Assembly: GCA_900323505.1 (NCBI GenBank)
Contig: OOIN01000046.1
Span: forward strand, 1-64,000
DNA length: 64,000 bases
Reading direction: 5' to 3'
DNA from: Ustilago trichophora
Taxonomy: Eukaryota > Basidiomycota > Ustilaginomycetes > Ustilaginales > Ustilaginaceae
Both the position numbers and the translations under genes were made by a program. Every line of letters begins with the position of its first letter. Within the stretch, counting starts at the first letter, position 1. Below the pieces are notes generated by a model that worked only from the letters and a program-made list of their open reading frames with translations, had not been told where the DNA came from and did no database searches. Positions 10,073 to 20,487 of the stretch are shown piece by piece.

Positions 10073-10876
10073 ATGCGCAACGCAGCGCAAAGGTCAGAGC
10101 TACGGCAAATGTTGTCACAGAGCGGTGTTTCCTTCTTTGAGACGAGGCTACTCGAGTCGATCAAGGGAAGTCATCCCTCCAACCTGGCTTCTCTGGACAC
10201 TCATCTGAAGAAAAGCCAGCTGGACGGCTCAACATTTTGTCTCCTTCTGGACCACCTCAATTGCCGCACCATTGCCTCCTCTGCCGCCAACACCAGCACC
10301 AATGCCAGCGACAGCACCAGCACCAGCACCAGCACCAGCACCAGCACCAGCACCCAGCCTGCCAACACCGCTTCACAACAGCCACGCTACACACCATACC
10401 GGGACACATTAGCTCCCAGTAGCATGGCTCGCCTTGACACCCGTGCAGAGTTCATTTGCACGGCCATCATGGATCGAGCTCCTGATGCCATCAAGATTGG
10501 CAGTATTGGACAAGGCAGGCGTGATAACCGGACCAATTGCTGGTGTCTGGTGTTGCTCAATGGGAAGCTTCGAGCTGCAAGGATCATCTGGATATTCTTG
10601 AAGGGTATCCGGCTGTCGGCCACTGCATTGGATACAGTACCAGAGACATTCATGCATGTCCAGCTTCTCCAGGAGGTGCCAGTCAAGGAGCTTGGTCACA
10701 ACCATCCATGTCGCAAGCTCATCAGCAGCATGGGTATTTGATTGGCCAAAGATACTCTCAACCAAGCCGATGGAAGCGAGGAGGAGGTCGTGATTGATGT
10801 GGGTGACTTTGTCCAGCAGCTAGCCGTTGTTCCGTTCAACAACGGTCGACGCTTGCTTGGACTGAAGTGTCTTTGA
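10073..10876 (+). pseudogene. Unknown protein, frame interrupted by one TGA
   Basis: The ATG at 10073 opens a 222-aa frame that ends at TGA 10739-10741. The same frame continues for 44 more codons to TGA 10874-10876, and this tail (EEEVVIDVGDFVQQLAVVPF) still looks like protein, so one nonsense change is the simplest reading. An 18-nt GT...AG around the stop is too short to be a normal intron. The protein has a helical N-terminal part, a Ser-Thr repeat coded by an AGCACC microsatellite (10310-10355), and a C-terminal region rich in hydrophobic strands. The tail pattern (VIDxxDFVxxxAxxPF) recalls uncharacterised proteins found near transposons in basidiomycetes; I cannot name a family. Confidence 0.45.
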
Positions 10877-11263
10877 ATGTTGTTGCACGACTTCATTTTG
10901 CAGAGGCTCTCTGAACACTGTGTTTCCTTGTCACCTCTCAAAGCGAGGATAAAGTTTGTGACAACAGCAAGCTTCTGCACACCAGCATCACCGACAGGAC
11001 CAGCACTCGAGAGGACAACACAAGATCACACTCAACCTCTACCTGCTGGACACCTTTCCGCAAGTTGAGCTCGTTCCGCAGCATCGAGCTCTTTCCGCCT
11101 CCTCCACCATCCGAAGGTATATAGCCTTCCATCACATCAACCTCGTCCTTCCCTTCTACCAGCACCTCCCAGCACCTCCCAGCCCTCTTTGTGACAGCAA
11201 CCACCACCGTCTCGTCTCCCACAACCATCTCAGCAGCACCCGCTCTACCTTACTATTAGCAGC
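10877..11263. other. Intergenic, promoter of the 11264 ORF
   Basis: No gene seen. A TATA-like GGTATATAGCC lies at about 11115-11125, followed by a C/T-rich leader with repeated CAGCACCTCC up to the ATG at 11264. Confidence 0.4.
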
Positions 11264-11527
11264 ATGTCTACTTGGACAGTCTTTGCTTACCGCATCAGTG
11301 GTTTCCTTGGTGTGAGCACTGTCTCGCCGTCTTCCACACCATCTTATGTGGCCATGTCCACCTGGACGTTCTTTGCTGCATACCACATGAATGGCTCTCT
11401 TGCCATCGGCGTTCTCTACACTGGTCGCTTTACGGGCATGCTCAAGGTCGAGCTTACTCAAGAATCTCACGTTCGCATCGGTGTAATGGCCATGGTTGGC
11501 CTCAATGCACTGCAATTTGGCATATAG
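11264..11527 (+). CDS. Small hypothetical protein with internal duplication (87 aa)
   Basis: ATG at 11264 in the context CAGCATG, about 140 nt downstream of a TATA-like motif and a pyrimidine-rich leader. Residues 1-16 (MSTWTVFAYRISGFLG) and 31-46 (MSTWTFFAAYHMNGSL) are two copies of the same segment, also visible in the DNA, so the ORF grew by internal duplication. It is moderately hydrophobic but has no clear signal peptide or membrane helix. No family recognised. The duplication and upstream signals argue for a real gene, but its short length keeps this tentative. Confidence 0.4.
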   Translation: MSTWTVFAYRISGFLGVSTVSPSSTPSYVAMSTWTFFAAYHMNGSLAIGVLYTGRFTGMLKVELTQESHVRIGVMAMVGLNALQFGI

Positions 11528-11784
11528 GTGCTCAAACGGTGAGCCTTCTTTTTGGCAGCTTGCGCATTGGTGCTTGATACTGACTCTGTCTTTGCCATTT
11601 GCCGATGATCTCTTTAGCTAGCACAACATCAAGACCGAACCCTTCCTCTTGTTAGGATATGAATCAAGCGTGCTGTTCATGTGTCTCTTGTGTGTGCTTT
11701 GTGCTTACTTGCAAACGCCGGCCACTGCAGGCCGCTTTACAAGATGTGTGTGTGAGGAATCTAACATACTACATGGCAGCCAAA
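11528..11784. other. Intergenic stretch before the MITE cluster
   Basis: No gene seen. Two short related passages (about 11740-11770 and 11985-12010) share GTGTGTGWGGAATCTAACAYA-type sequence followed by a CATGGCAGC motif directly before a foldback element. Confidence 0.35.
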
Positions 11785-11913
11785 GATCCGTCATGAAGCC
11801 ACCCAGCAAAGCCAACCCCCTGGGTGGCTACACTGATTAGCCACCATTGAAGCCACCCCGGGTGGCTTAACAGGTGGCTTTGTGACGGATTTTTCCTTTT
11901 TTTGCGATATGAA
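11785..11913. mobile_element. Foldback element, family C (copy 1)
   Basis: Starts near ATCCGTCATGAAGCCACCC and ends in the inverted form GGTGGCTTTGTGACGGATTTTTCC followed by GCGATATGA. Both ends are palindromic versions of the same sequence, with several internal GGTGGCT/AGCCACC palindromes. Non-coding. Confidence 0.6.
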
Positions 11914-12016
11914 TATGATTTCATAGTTCTCATACCATGTTAGACTGAGCAGGCTGTGCTTGTTTGTCATTATGATGTGTGTGTAGAGAATCTAACACAG
12001 TACATGGCAGCACCAG

Positions 12017-12260
12017 ATCCGTCAGCAAAGCCACCAACCTAAGTGAAGGGTGGCTTTGTGACAGATTTATCCTTTTTTAGTATGTGATTTCTTTCTTTTC
12101 TTTTCCTTTCTTTTCTCTTTTTTTCTAAGATATGAAGTTGGCATCAGAATCAGAATTACATCGTAAAAAAAGGAAAAATCCGGCGCAAAGCCACCCTTGA
12201 AGCCACCGCCAATCGGATGGCTTCCTGCAGAATTTGTCCATTTTTTACGATCGAGTGAGG
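12017..12260. mobile_element. Foldback elements, family C (copies 2 and 3)
   Basis: Copy 2 (12017-12090) and copy 3 (12158-12260) carry the CGTCA(G/C)AAAGCCACC and ACATCGTAAAAAAAGG ends of the family. Copy 2 is internally shortened. A pyrimidine-rich TTTTCTTTCC stretch separates them. Confidence 0.5.
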
Positions 12261-12307
12261 CTCCTGCGACCAACTTTTACCTTTTTCAAATAAATTGTAG
12301 GGGGCCA

Positions 12308-12468
12308 TAACGGGAGTGGCCCATAACAGAGTCAGGCCCATTAAAGAATCAGCAATACAAAATATGCACACTTTTGTATTCCTACTTGAAATTTTTTGAA
12401 CACTTTGGGGAAAAGTTATATTTGTAATTCTTTAATGGGCCTGAATCTGTTATGGGCCACTCCTGTCA
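12308..12468. mobile_element. Foldback MITE, family A (copy 1)
   Basis: Begins TAACGGGAGTGGCCCATAAC and ends in its inverted complement (TTATGGGCCACTCCTGT). About 160 bp, with terminal inverted repeats of more than 40 bp and an AT-rich centre (GAAATTTTTTGAACACTTTG). The right TA is mutated to CA. Confidence 0.75.
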
Positions 12469-12904
12469 ACTTCTTCCGTGATGACTGAGCACTCAGTCAT
12501 TTGGCTGAAGCATGAGCTACAGGCCCTGTCTTCTTGCCGACTGACACTCTCATTCATGTTTCTCTGCACAGACCTTTGTTGCACCCAAGGGGTTAGGGAG
12601 GATTCAAAAACAAGAATCTTGCAGTTGCAATACTTATGAGCAGACTCTTGACGGATTAGGGTCACCAATAATACGCAAAAAAAATCAGATTAAAAAGCTT
12701 CCAGAAATGTACCAGTGACACACATTAATCATAACATTATCCTAAAAAACAGTAGAAGTTGGACCCTGTAGCCACCCTAGCAACCACCCCGGGTGGTTGG
12801 TTGCTACCAGGGAGCCAACCCAACATCCAGATGCCGGACCGTGAATAGCTCATTTGGCACGGATACCTCCTCGCATTCAAGCGTCAACGGTGAGGACAAT
12901 ATAA

Positions 12905-13055
12905 TAACGTGACTGGCTCATTAACGGGTCAGGCCCATTAGTGGGTCACCAATACAATTCTGAGGAGCACTTGTACTTCAACTTCAAAATTTTTGAACAC
13001 TCACAACTTTTTGCAAAATTTGTATTGGTGACCCACCAATGGGCCAGTCACGTTA
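12905..13055. mobile_element. Foldback MITE, family B (copy 1)
   Basis: 151 bp from TA+ACGTGACTGG to CCAGTCACGT+TA. The inverted ends carry GGGTCAGGCCCATTA and TTGTATTGGTGACCC. The centre shares AAATTTTTGAACACT with family A, so the two families are related. Confidence 0.75.
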
Positions 13056-13179
13056 GAAACTGCACGTGTAAATTCATAATCTGCGTATGTAGATTCACGA
13101 TTTGCACCTGTAGATTGTAAATCTACAGTGATGTAGATTAATAATTTACTTTATGGTTTGACACAGCGTGTTATCTGGT

Positions 13180-13303
13180 AGTCACATCCTAAAAAAGACA
13201 AAGATCCGTCCGCGTAGCCACCCACCGGAGCCACCCAGGTGGCTACTTGGCTGGCTACTAGGGTGGCTATGCGGATGTATTTTTACTTTTTTTCGGATAT
13301 GAG
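13180..13303. mobile_element. Foldback element, family C (copy 4)
   Basis: GTCACATCCTAAAAAAGAC ... TTTTTTTCGGATATGAG with AGCCACC/GGTGGCT palindromes inside; outer arms are complementary. Confidence 0.6.
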
Positions 13304-13457
13304 TTTTCTCCTCCGCCGTTACACCACCCGGGCAGCACCTGAGGTGGCTCCTTGTAGCAACCATACAGCAAACAAAGGTGACTGCGCAAGTGGCTCCACG
13401 GATGACCATTTTCTGTATTCACTGATTTTTGGGATATTCGACAACCTATGAGCTTCA

Positions 13458-13741
13458 AGTCACATCGTAAAAAAGAGGGGGAAATCCGTTGCGAAGCCAC
13501 CGGGTGGGTTCGTTAGCCATCCAAGGCTGTGCAAGAAGCCAGCCAATTGGGGGTGGCCTTGAGGATGACTTCGCGACGAATTTTTTCTATTGTCAGAATG
13601 AGAGTGCGAGTCAGCAAAGGATGGGCGGGAAAATAATCATATCCTTCAAAAAGGAAAAAATACATCCGCGTAGCCACCCAGGGTAGCCAGCACATGGGGT
13701 GGCTACGCGGACGGATTTTTCTCTTTTTTTGAGATATGAAT
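13458..13741. mobile_element. Foldback elements, family C (copies 5 and 6)
   Basis: Copy 5 spans about 13458-13602 and copy 6 about 13632-13741. Copy 6 is compact, with arms ATCCGCGTAGCCACCC and GGGTGGCTACGCGGACGG that pair almost perfectly. Confidence 0.55.
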
Positions 13742-13958
13742 CTAAAGCACGTATCGCCTCCGCGCGCATCGTGTTCAAGTGACTGTGGAGGTCCGTTGTG
13801 TGAGCACAGCTTTTTTGATCCTTTTTATTTTTATTTTTTACTGGTGGGAGCAGCCTCGGGTGCAAGCACCTTCTGATTTTTATCTTTTTACAATTTTCAC
13901 GATGTCAAACTCATATGTATCAAAATACAGACTTTGCCTCAAATTCATGATTTATCGT

Positions 13959-14038
13959 TAACGGGATTGGCCCATAACAGAGTCATGCCCATGAAAAAAC
14001 CACAAAAACAATTTTTCCCCAATGTGTTCAAAAAATTT
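13959..14038. mobile_element. Half of a family A MITE
   Basis: Only the left arm (TAACGGGATTGGCCCATAAC ... CCCCAATGTGTTCAAAAAAT) is present; it stops where family C copy 7 begins. Confidence 0.5.
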
Positions 14039-14363
14039 CGAGTCACATCGTAAAAAGAGGAAAAGTTCGTCACGAAGCCACCCTTGAAGCCACCCTAGGT
14101 AACGGGAGTGGCCTATAACAGAGTCAGGCCCATTAAAGAATCAGCAATACAAAATATGCACACTTTTGTATTCCTACTTGAAATTTTTTGAACACTTTGG
14201 GGAAAAGTTATATTTGTAATTCTTTAATGGGCCTGACTCTGTTATGGGCCACTCCCGTTAGCTAACAAACCCACCCGGGCTGGCTTCGCAGGAAGCCAGC
14301 CAATTGGGGGTCGTGGCTTGAAGGGTGGCTTCGTGACAGATTTTTCCTTTTTTGACGATGTGA
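14039..14363. mobile_element. Family C element (copy 7) split by a family A MITE
   Basis: Left half 14039-14099 (CACATCGTAAAAAGAGG ... AAGCCACCCTAG) and right half 14261-14363 (... GGTGGCTTCGTGACAGATTT) are the two arms of one family C element. The sequence between them is a complete family A MITE flanked by TA. Confidence 0.65.
14100..14260. mobile_element. Foldback MITE, family A (copy 2), inserted in family C copy 7
   Basis: 161 bp including the flanking TA on each side; ends ACGGGAGTGGCC and GGCCACTCCCGT are exact inverted complements. Its interior is nearly identical to copy 1 at 12308, indicating recent movement. Confidence 0.8.
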
Positions 14364-14545
14364 GTACAAATACAAAAGCGTGCATATTTTGTATTGCTGA
14401 TTCTTTGATGGGTCTGACTCGGTTACGGGCCACTCGCGTTATTTGTAATTCACATCGCAAAAAAAGGGAAAAAAATATCCGTCACGAAGCCACCTGGGGA
14501 CTTCGAGGGTGCATGACGGATTTTTCCTTCTTCACGTTGTGGTTG
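14364..14545. mobile_element. Half family A MITE next to family C copy 8
   Basis: The right arm of a family A MITE (about 14364-14441, ending GGGCCACTCGCGTTA) abuts family C copy 8 (about 14449-14540). Confidence 0.5.
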
Positions 14546-14714
14546 GGTTTGACACGATTTTGAATTGCATTTGGATTTTCGGAGTGGTGGCTACGGACGG
14601 CGGCCCAAGGTGGTTTTCCGTGTTTCTTTTTAGACTCCTTCCCGGTGGCGTCGAGCGTGGCTTTTCGAACGATCTTTATTTTCTTTCTTTTTAGTGACAC
14701 GATTCACAAACACA

Positions 14715-14869
14715 TAACGTGACTGGCCCATAAACGGGTCAGGCCCCATAGGTCATGAGTGGATCACCCATACAATTTTAATGAGCATTTGTACTGAAAC
14801 TTCGAATTTTCGGATACATTTCGCAAAAATTGTATTGGTGACCCACTCACTAATGAGCCAGTCACGTTA
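14715..14869. mobile_element. Foldback MITE, family B (copy 2)
   Basis: 155 bp, TA+ACGTGACTGGCCCATAAAC ... GAGCCAGTCACGT+TA; interior more diverged from copy 1. Confidence 0.75.
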
Positions 14870-14980
14870 GCAAATCAGAATTCTACACATTGTAAATTAT
14901 GAATTTACGTAGGGAGTGGCAATCTACGTGGAGTTCAAGACTAAATTTACACAAGTCCAAGACTAAATTTACACAAGTCA

Positions 14981-15057
14981 TGAGCCACATCCTGGAAAAA
15001 AAATCCGTTCTGAAGCCACCTCCAGTTGGCTGGATTCGAGACGGATTTTTTCACTCA
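14981..15057. mobile_element. Short family C element (copy 9)
   Basis: Arms AAATCCGTTCTGAAGCCACC and GGATTCGAGACGGATTTTTT; only 77 bp, an internally deleted copy. Confidence 0.45.
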
Positions 15058-15059
15058 CA

Positions 15060-15220
15060 TAACGGGACTGGCCCATTAATGGGTCAGGCCCATTTGTGGG
15101 TCACTCATACAAATTTGAGGAGCTTTTGTATTTCAGCTTCAAATCTTTTGAACACTTTTCGCAAAAATTGTAGTGCTGACCCGCTAATGGGCCTGACCCG
15201 TTAATGGGCCAGTCACGTTA
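15060..15220. mobile_element. Foldback MITE, family B (copy 3)
   Basis: 161 bp. The left end is ACGGGACTGGCCC (A-like) and the right end GGGCCAGTCACGT (B-like), so this copy is intermediate and links families A and B. Confidence 0.75.
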
Positions 15221-15390
15221 CTAAAAAAGTAAGAATCTATGAGTTGGACCCCCGGAGCCTGAGGTGGCTTGTTGGAGCAACCATGCAGCAAAGGCTGTGC
15301 ATTTGGCTTTCCAGACGACCATTTTAAAAATTTCCTAGGATCTTTGTGAGAATGGTGCTAATTCCTCAAAGTTTCGTGAAAATGGTGGTT

Positions 15391-15426
15391 TAACGTGACT
15401 GGCCCATTAACGGGTCAGGCCTATTA
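15391..15426. mobile_element. Remnant arm of a family B MITE
   Basis: Thirty-six bases of the left arm (TAACGTGACTGGCCCATTAA...) ending exactly where family C copy 10 starts. Confidence 0.55.
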
Positions 15427-15580
15427 GTCATATCCTAAAAAAAGTAAAAATCCGTCATGAAGCCACCCAGGGTGGCTACATCACCGAAGCCACCCTTGAA
15501 GGCACCCCCGATCTGGCTGGCTTCAAGGGTGGCTTAACGGGTGGCTTCGTGACGGATTTTTCCTTTTTTTGCGATATGAC
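15427..15580. mobile_element. Full-length family C element (copy 10)
   Basis: 154 bp, begins GTCATATCCTAAAAAAAG and ends TTTTTTTGCGATATGAC, so the outermost GTCATATC is exactly inverted. It is the best copy for defining the family ends. Confidence 0.7.
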
Positions 15581-15597
15581 CGCGAAACTGTCCCTTG

Positions 15598-15904
15598 TGT
15601 TGGCTTGCCTGATGGGATGTGGGTCAGTTGACCACACACAGAGAAAATGGTAGGATGTAATATGATTCCTTGACGCTAATAAAGTGAGTAAAGACAGTGT
15701 AGATGTGATGGTTGCTAGACAAGATGAGGCACTGACTATCTGATATGGGTTTTGTACGTCCTACCCTGTGAAAAACCAAGAACAACACATGCAGGTAGGG
15801 CTCAGGCCCCTACCCCTGTCCAGATACCGGCACATCCAGTGTGCCGGTGCTTATTGCGATCGTGCAAGCAGACTCAAGCCAATACGGCGCTCAAGCCTCT
15901 AACA
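15598..15904 (-). repeat. 3' LTR of copia element 1
   Basis: In element orientation this is the downstream LTR. It is preceded by a purine tract (AGGAGGAG) acting as polypurine tract directly before TGTTAGAGG. It differs from the other LTR by roughly two dozen substitutions, so the insertion is not recent. Confidence 0.9.
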
Positions 15905-15910
15905 CTCCTC

Positions 15911-18824
15911 CTAGCAGCAAGAGTCCAAAATACCTCTCACTCCAAGATCTTCCCAAGACTTGAAACTACCTCGTGCATTGAGTAACTTTGTCAACCCATC
16001 AGCAGCTTGGAGCTCCACAGCAATCCAAATGACTTGCACAATTTCTTTCTTGACCATGTCCCTCATGAATGCCCCCTGAGCATGAGAGACTTGTTGCGCC
16101 CTGGTCCATCCAACAATACAATTTGTTTGGCAGCCTGGTTGTTGGTAAAGAGCTCGATTGGAGTGCCTGGTGTGATGATGTCGAGACCTTTGAGCACCTC
16201 CAAAACCCAAATGACGTCGTGACAAGTGTCACTGAGTGCAACCATTTCAGCTTCGGCCGTCGAAATCGATATGACCCTCTGTCTCCTGCTCCTCCAAGCG
16301 ACTGCAGCTCCAAACAGCTTGATCGCAAAACCTGAAGTCGAGTAAGGATTCTCTTTCCAACTGCCAGCATGATCAGCATCCAAGTATGCAACTGGAACGC
16401 TTGACTCATTGCGCAAGTACACCAGCACGTGTGACCGTGTTTGCAACATGTATCGCAGCAGGTGTTGAGCCTGGTTGAGGTGCACCGTCATTGGAGATGC
16501 TAGATAGCTAGCCAGCTTACTTACTGGAAATGCAAGGTCGGGTCGAGTAGATGTCATGAGGTACATAACCGATCCAACAATCTGTTGGTATGTAGTGACC
16601 TGCTCCTTTGTGAGAGGTCAATGGCTTGGGTTGGACCAAGGCAAGTTGATCGCCAACAAGTCCAATGGCATATTTGCTTCTGCAGCTCTGTCCATGCTGA
16701 ATTGAGCAAGGATGGTGTTGACATATGCGTCCTGTGCGAGTGTGACTGAATCACAATCCTGTCGAATGCAAACTCCAAGGCACCATTGAGCATCGTCTCC
16801 TCCAGTGATCTTGAAGCGTGTTTGAATCGACTCGATGATTGCGTTAACATCAGCATCAGGTCCTACGATGATAATGTCATCGACGTACACCACCATTACC
16901 ATCGATCCTAGCCTGTAGACGGCTACATCTTGTCCAAGTTGCTTGAATCCCATCGTGCAAAGACACTTGTCGAGCTTTGCAAACCATTCTCGTCCCGACT
17001 GCTTGAGACCATACAACAATTTCTTGAGGTAACACACCAATTGTGGTGTCTGTCTGTACCAATCCTTCAAGCCAGGAGGTAGCGCCATGTAGATGTCAAC
17101 GTTGGTAAGCTTGCCGTTAAGATAAGCCGCAACAAAATTGATCTGTCGGATCCTGAAGTTAAACTTAAGTCCATAGCATATGACAAGTTGGAGGCCCGTC
17201 ATGCTTACCACCGGCAAGTACGTGTCGTGATAATCGATCCCATGCATCTGAGTGAAGCCTCAAGCAACCAATCAAGCCTTGTACTTGCTGATGTTGCTGT
17301 CTGCATTGCGTTTTGTCTTGAAGACCCATTTTGCTGTGATCACCTTTCTGGTCTCTGGCAAGTTGACGATGGTCCAAGTGCCATTGTTGTTGAGTGAATT
17401 GAGCTTGACCTTGATCACCTCCTCCCAATTGGGCCAGTTCAACGATGCCTTTGCTTGCGAGAGAGTTTGAGGATCATCCTGAGATGTGAGAGGGTCGTGG
17501 CCGACGAGAATAACCGTTTTGGTGGCTGCATCATGCAAAGCCATCTCCATCTTGACGATGTTGTGAGGGGGTTGTGGACCTTTGTTGGTGTCGAATGGTG
17601 AATCCAGCTCTCGATGGTTGATGCTGCTGTGGCTGAGGTGGTTGGCAGCAATGATGAGCTTGGTCTTGATGTCTTGAGGTCCTCTTACAATGCTTGAGCT
17701 ACGTTCCTCTTGCATCACAACGTTGGTCGTGGAACCCTCCTCCAGCTCTTGATAGGACGAGCTTGATGGTGACGAGAGGGTAGAACTGTCCAAGTCAGAC
17801 GGTGCATCAACAACCTCTGATGGTCTTGACTCCATCAATGACTTGTTGAGCACGGTTTTGAGCTCAAAATTGTCCGGAAGTTCCCAGATCTGACCACTAC
17901 CACCAGTTTCCAAGTGAATGGGACCAATATCAATGTCCATGATCGCGTCCGAGAGTGTTTTGTCAGCAAAACAAACGTCTCTGGAGACATACACCTTTGA
18001 GTGGTTGGTTGTATCAATGCATCTGTGAGCCGTGTCAGCCAAATCAGCAATTCCAACCCAAATGCATTTTCGCGCATGTTGGCTGAGTTTTGATGCGCTC
18101 TTCTTCTGCTGAGCAACCTTCACCCATACCACCATTCCAAACGTCTTTGCCTGCTCCTTCCTGGCCTTTGACCCAACCATAGGGTGTAAGGCACTCCTCC
18201 AACAACCTTGGAGTGAGTTTGGTTCCTGATCCAATTTGCATGATGCACAGCTTCAGCCCAGAATGAGAGAGGTAAGTCGGCCGTGGATAGCATTGGATGC
18301 ACGATGTCCATCAGCGAGCAGTTGAATTGCTCAGCAATGCCATTCTGCTGCCAAGTATACGGCAAGGTGAGCTGTTGGACGATGGCATGTCAACAAAGCA
18401 TGGCCTTGAAAGCATTTGACATGTACTCGCCGCCGTTGTCACTTCAAAAAACCTTTGGGTATTGACCAGTCTCCTTTTTCCTCTCCTCCAACCACTTCTC
18501 CACAGCGTTCTTGGTTGCATCTTTCGACGTGAGCATTTCTACCCAGCCAAAACACGTATGGACATCAGTGATTGTGAGTACATATCGAGAACCACCAATA
18601 CTTGGCGTTGGCATTGGACCTTGCAGATCGCTGACAACCACGTTGAGCTTTGCCTTTGTCTTGTTTTTCCTGGTTCCAAACGATGGCCACACGATTTTCA
18701 TTGCATTACATGCATTGCACTTGAAGTGTCTTGGCATTCCATCAATTTTGACTCCAGCAGCCTTCAACAACTTCTTTACTTGGCAAGACTTGCGTGACCA
18801 AGTCAACAATGCCATTTCCGCCAT
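15911..18824 (-). pseudogene. Copia element 1 pol: integrase, reverse transcriptase, RNase H
   Basis: Read on the minus strand, the pieces are: integrase N-terminal zinc region and first catalytic Asp (18824-18444, VVVSDLQGP ... TITDVHT), integrase glutamate (18365-18120, WQQNGIAE), integrase C-terminal region and start of RT (18234-17272, to TAKWVFKTKRN), reverse transcriptase (17247-16618, with FVAAYLNG and the YVDD active site), and RNase H (16566-16063, with YLDADHAG and STAEAE), ending with a shifted frame to 15911 (DGLTKLLNARGSF). Each border is a frameshift or stop. Order PR-IN-RT-RH is copia-specific. The YVDD box is intact. Confidence 0.9.
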
Positions 18825-18853
18825 TCTTCAACAGCATTGGTTTTCGACAAAGT

Positions 18854-20266
18854 CTACAGCACCTGGGCTTCCTTTTCGACTTTCACAATGCATCCGGTTC
18901 CCTTTCCAACGTCTCCATTTGCGACATCAAGGTAAGAGCGGCCATTTTGTTTGACGGCTCTGACAGCCTGCACTCGTTGTTGGCCTTTGCTGACCATAAT
19001 GTACTCTCTTCCTTGCTTGTCTCTCTTGACGTCTCCTTTGCTTGCCTTTGCTGCTGCCCTCAGGGAGAACAGGTTGAAGTTTCCATTCCTCAGCAGCACA
19101 ACATTCGACAAAATCACACGTTTTTTGCCAACATTGGTATTGACAAGCAAGGTCACACTGCTGACAGTGTCGTAATTGATTGGCGGACCTTGGGCTTGCT
19201 GGATTTGACCCTTTGCACTCTGTAAGTCTTGCATGATCGACTCGTCCTTGCATATGTGGACGTCAGCACCAGTATCCCAGATCCAGCCTGCATCGACTTT
19301 ATCGTTAGCTGTGCCTGTTGCAAGAGCAGCCAGCGCCAGCACTTGGTCATCAGCAGCAACAGCAGCATTACCACCACCACCGTTGCCTTTTCCGTTCCCT
19401 TTTCCACCCTTGCCTCGTTTCCCGCATTTCTTTCCCTTTTCCTTGTTCTTTGGGCATTCAGTCAATATGTGACTGGTCTTGTCACACTCCCAGCACACGA
19501 CTTCCTTGCCAACGGCTGACTTTTGTTGGGTTTGGAGTGGGCGCTGTTTGAAGCCTCCATGGTGGGTGAAACAAGCTGCAAGCATTGCGGTGTCAATCTC
19601 TTGCTCTTTGAGATGCGCCAATTCTTCATAGTTGCGCAATCCCATCGCAGCAGTGTCAAACAAGCGCTCCAGCTCCAGTTCAAGGTCAGTGTTGGCCTCT
19701 GCACTGGAGCTGCTTGCTTTGCTCAGGGCGATGGCTTCCCACTGCACCTCGTAGGCTGCAGTGTAGGGATGAAGATGGGGTTGGACACCTCGGAGAAGGC
19801 ATCCCAACTTGGTGCCAGCGTCGATTGGATGCCCCATGAGGGATCTCTCGTTGGCAATGCGCTCAATGTTGGAGATGAACTTGTTCACTCCTCCAATCTG
19901 GGTGAGCTGAACAAGTTTGGACAGGAGGACGTATGGGATGATTGTGCCCTTGGAGTATCTCTTCTTGAGGTACTTCCAAACTTTGTGGGCAGTCTGATCT
20001 TCCTTTATCATATTTGCAATTTCTGGAGCAACAGATCGCAGGAGCACGTTGACAGCTCGTCTTGCCATGGCCTGGAGGGACATGCAAAGCCGCTTGTCAA
20101 ACACGTTGGCTGGGTGGGTGGCTATGCCCATGATGGACTCCCACATCATTGGGTTTACACCATCCACATAAATGCAAAGCTGTCTCCTCCAGGTGTAGTA
20201 GTCGCTACTACCCTTCAGCACTGGTGGAGACCCCATTGGCATCACTCCCTCCATCTTGCTCTCCAT
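18854..20266 (-). CDS. Copia element 1 gag-protease
   Basis: 470 aa from the ATG at 20266; the frame is open further upstream to 20368 but lacks an ATG there, and the second family member starts at the same place (61711). Features: gag capsid region with YYTWRRQLCIYVDGVNPMMW, a CCHC zinc knuckle (CWECDKTSHILTECP), a Lys/Gly-rich basic stretch, and the aspartic protease motif WIWDTGADVHIC. Gag packages the RNA; protease cleaves the polyprotein. The frame closes shortly after the protease, before integrase, by a stop. Confidence 0.9.
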   Translation of the reverse strand: MESKMEGVMPMGSPPVLKGSSDYYTWRRQLCIYVDGVNPMMWESIMGIATHPANVFDKRLCMSLQAMARRAVNVLLRSVAPEIANMIKEDQTAHKVWKYLKKRYSKGTIIPYVLLSKLVQLTQIGGVNKFISNIERIANERSLMGHPIDAGTKLGCLLRGVQPHLHPYTAAYEVQWEAIALSKASSSSAEANTDLELELERLFDTAAMGLRNYEELAHLKEQEIDTAMLAACFTHHGGFKQRPLQTQQKSAVGKEVVCWECDKTSHILTECPKNKEKGKKCGKRGKGGKGNGKGNGGGGNAAVAADDQVLALAALATGTANDKVDAGWIWDTGADVHICKDESIMQDLQSAKGQIQQAQGPPINYDTVSSVTLLVNTNVGKKRVILSNVVLLRNGNFNLFSLRAAAKASKGDVKRDKQGREYIMVSKGQQRVQAVRAVKQNGRSYLDVANGDVGKGTGCIVKVEKEAQVL

Positions 20267-20467
20267 CCTTGTTGATGCTGCTGGTACTGCTGACCGCGCT
20301 TCTTGATCTCTCTTGCTTGAGCCTTGAGGGTGAGCACTTGTTGGTGCGCTGGCACGTTTACTGGTCAACCAACCTGCAGCACCGATGATGACTTCCTTTT
20401 GCTTCCACCGATGTCGTCACCTCAGGAGCATATACTTGTCGTTCTTGATAACATCGAGCAACCTAGA

Positions 20468-20487
20468 TACTGCTAGGTCTCATAATC
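20468..20487 (-). other. Primer binding site of copia element 1 (half-tRNA type)
   Basis: Immediately after the 5' LTR the minus strand reads GATTATGAGACCTAGCAG. The TTATGAG core complements the anticodon arm (CTCATAA) of initiator Met tRNA, the half-molecule priming used by Drosophila copia. The identical sequence follows the LTR of element 2. Confidence 0.5.

Noticed and set aside
9657..10164. Repeat-protein ORFs on both strands over the minisatellite
   Set aside because: They exist only because the 21-bp unit keeps frames open; no independent start context or conserved part outside the repeat.
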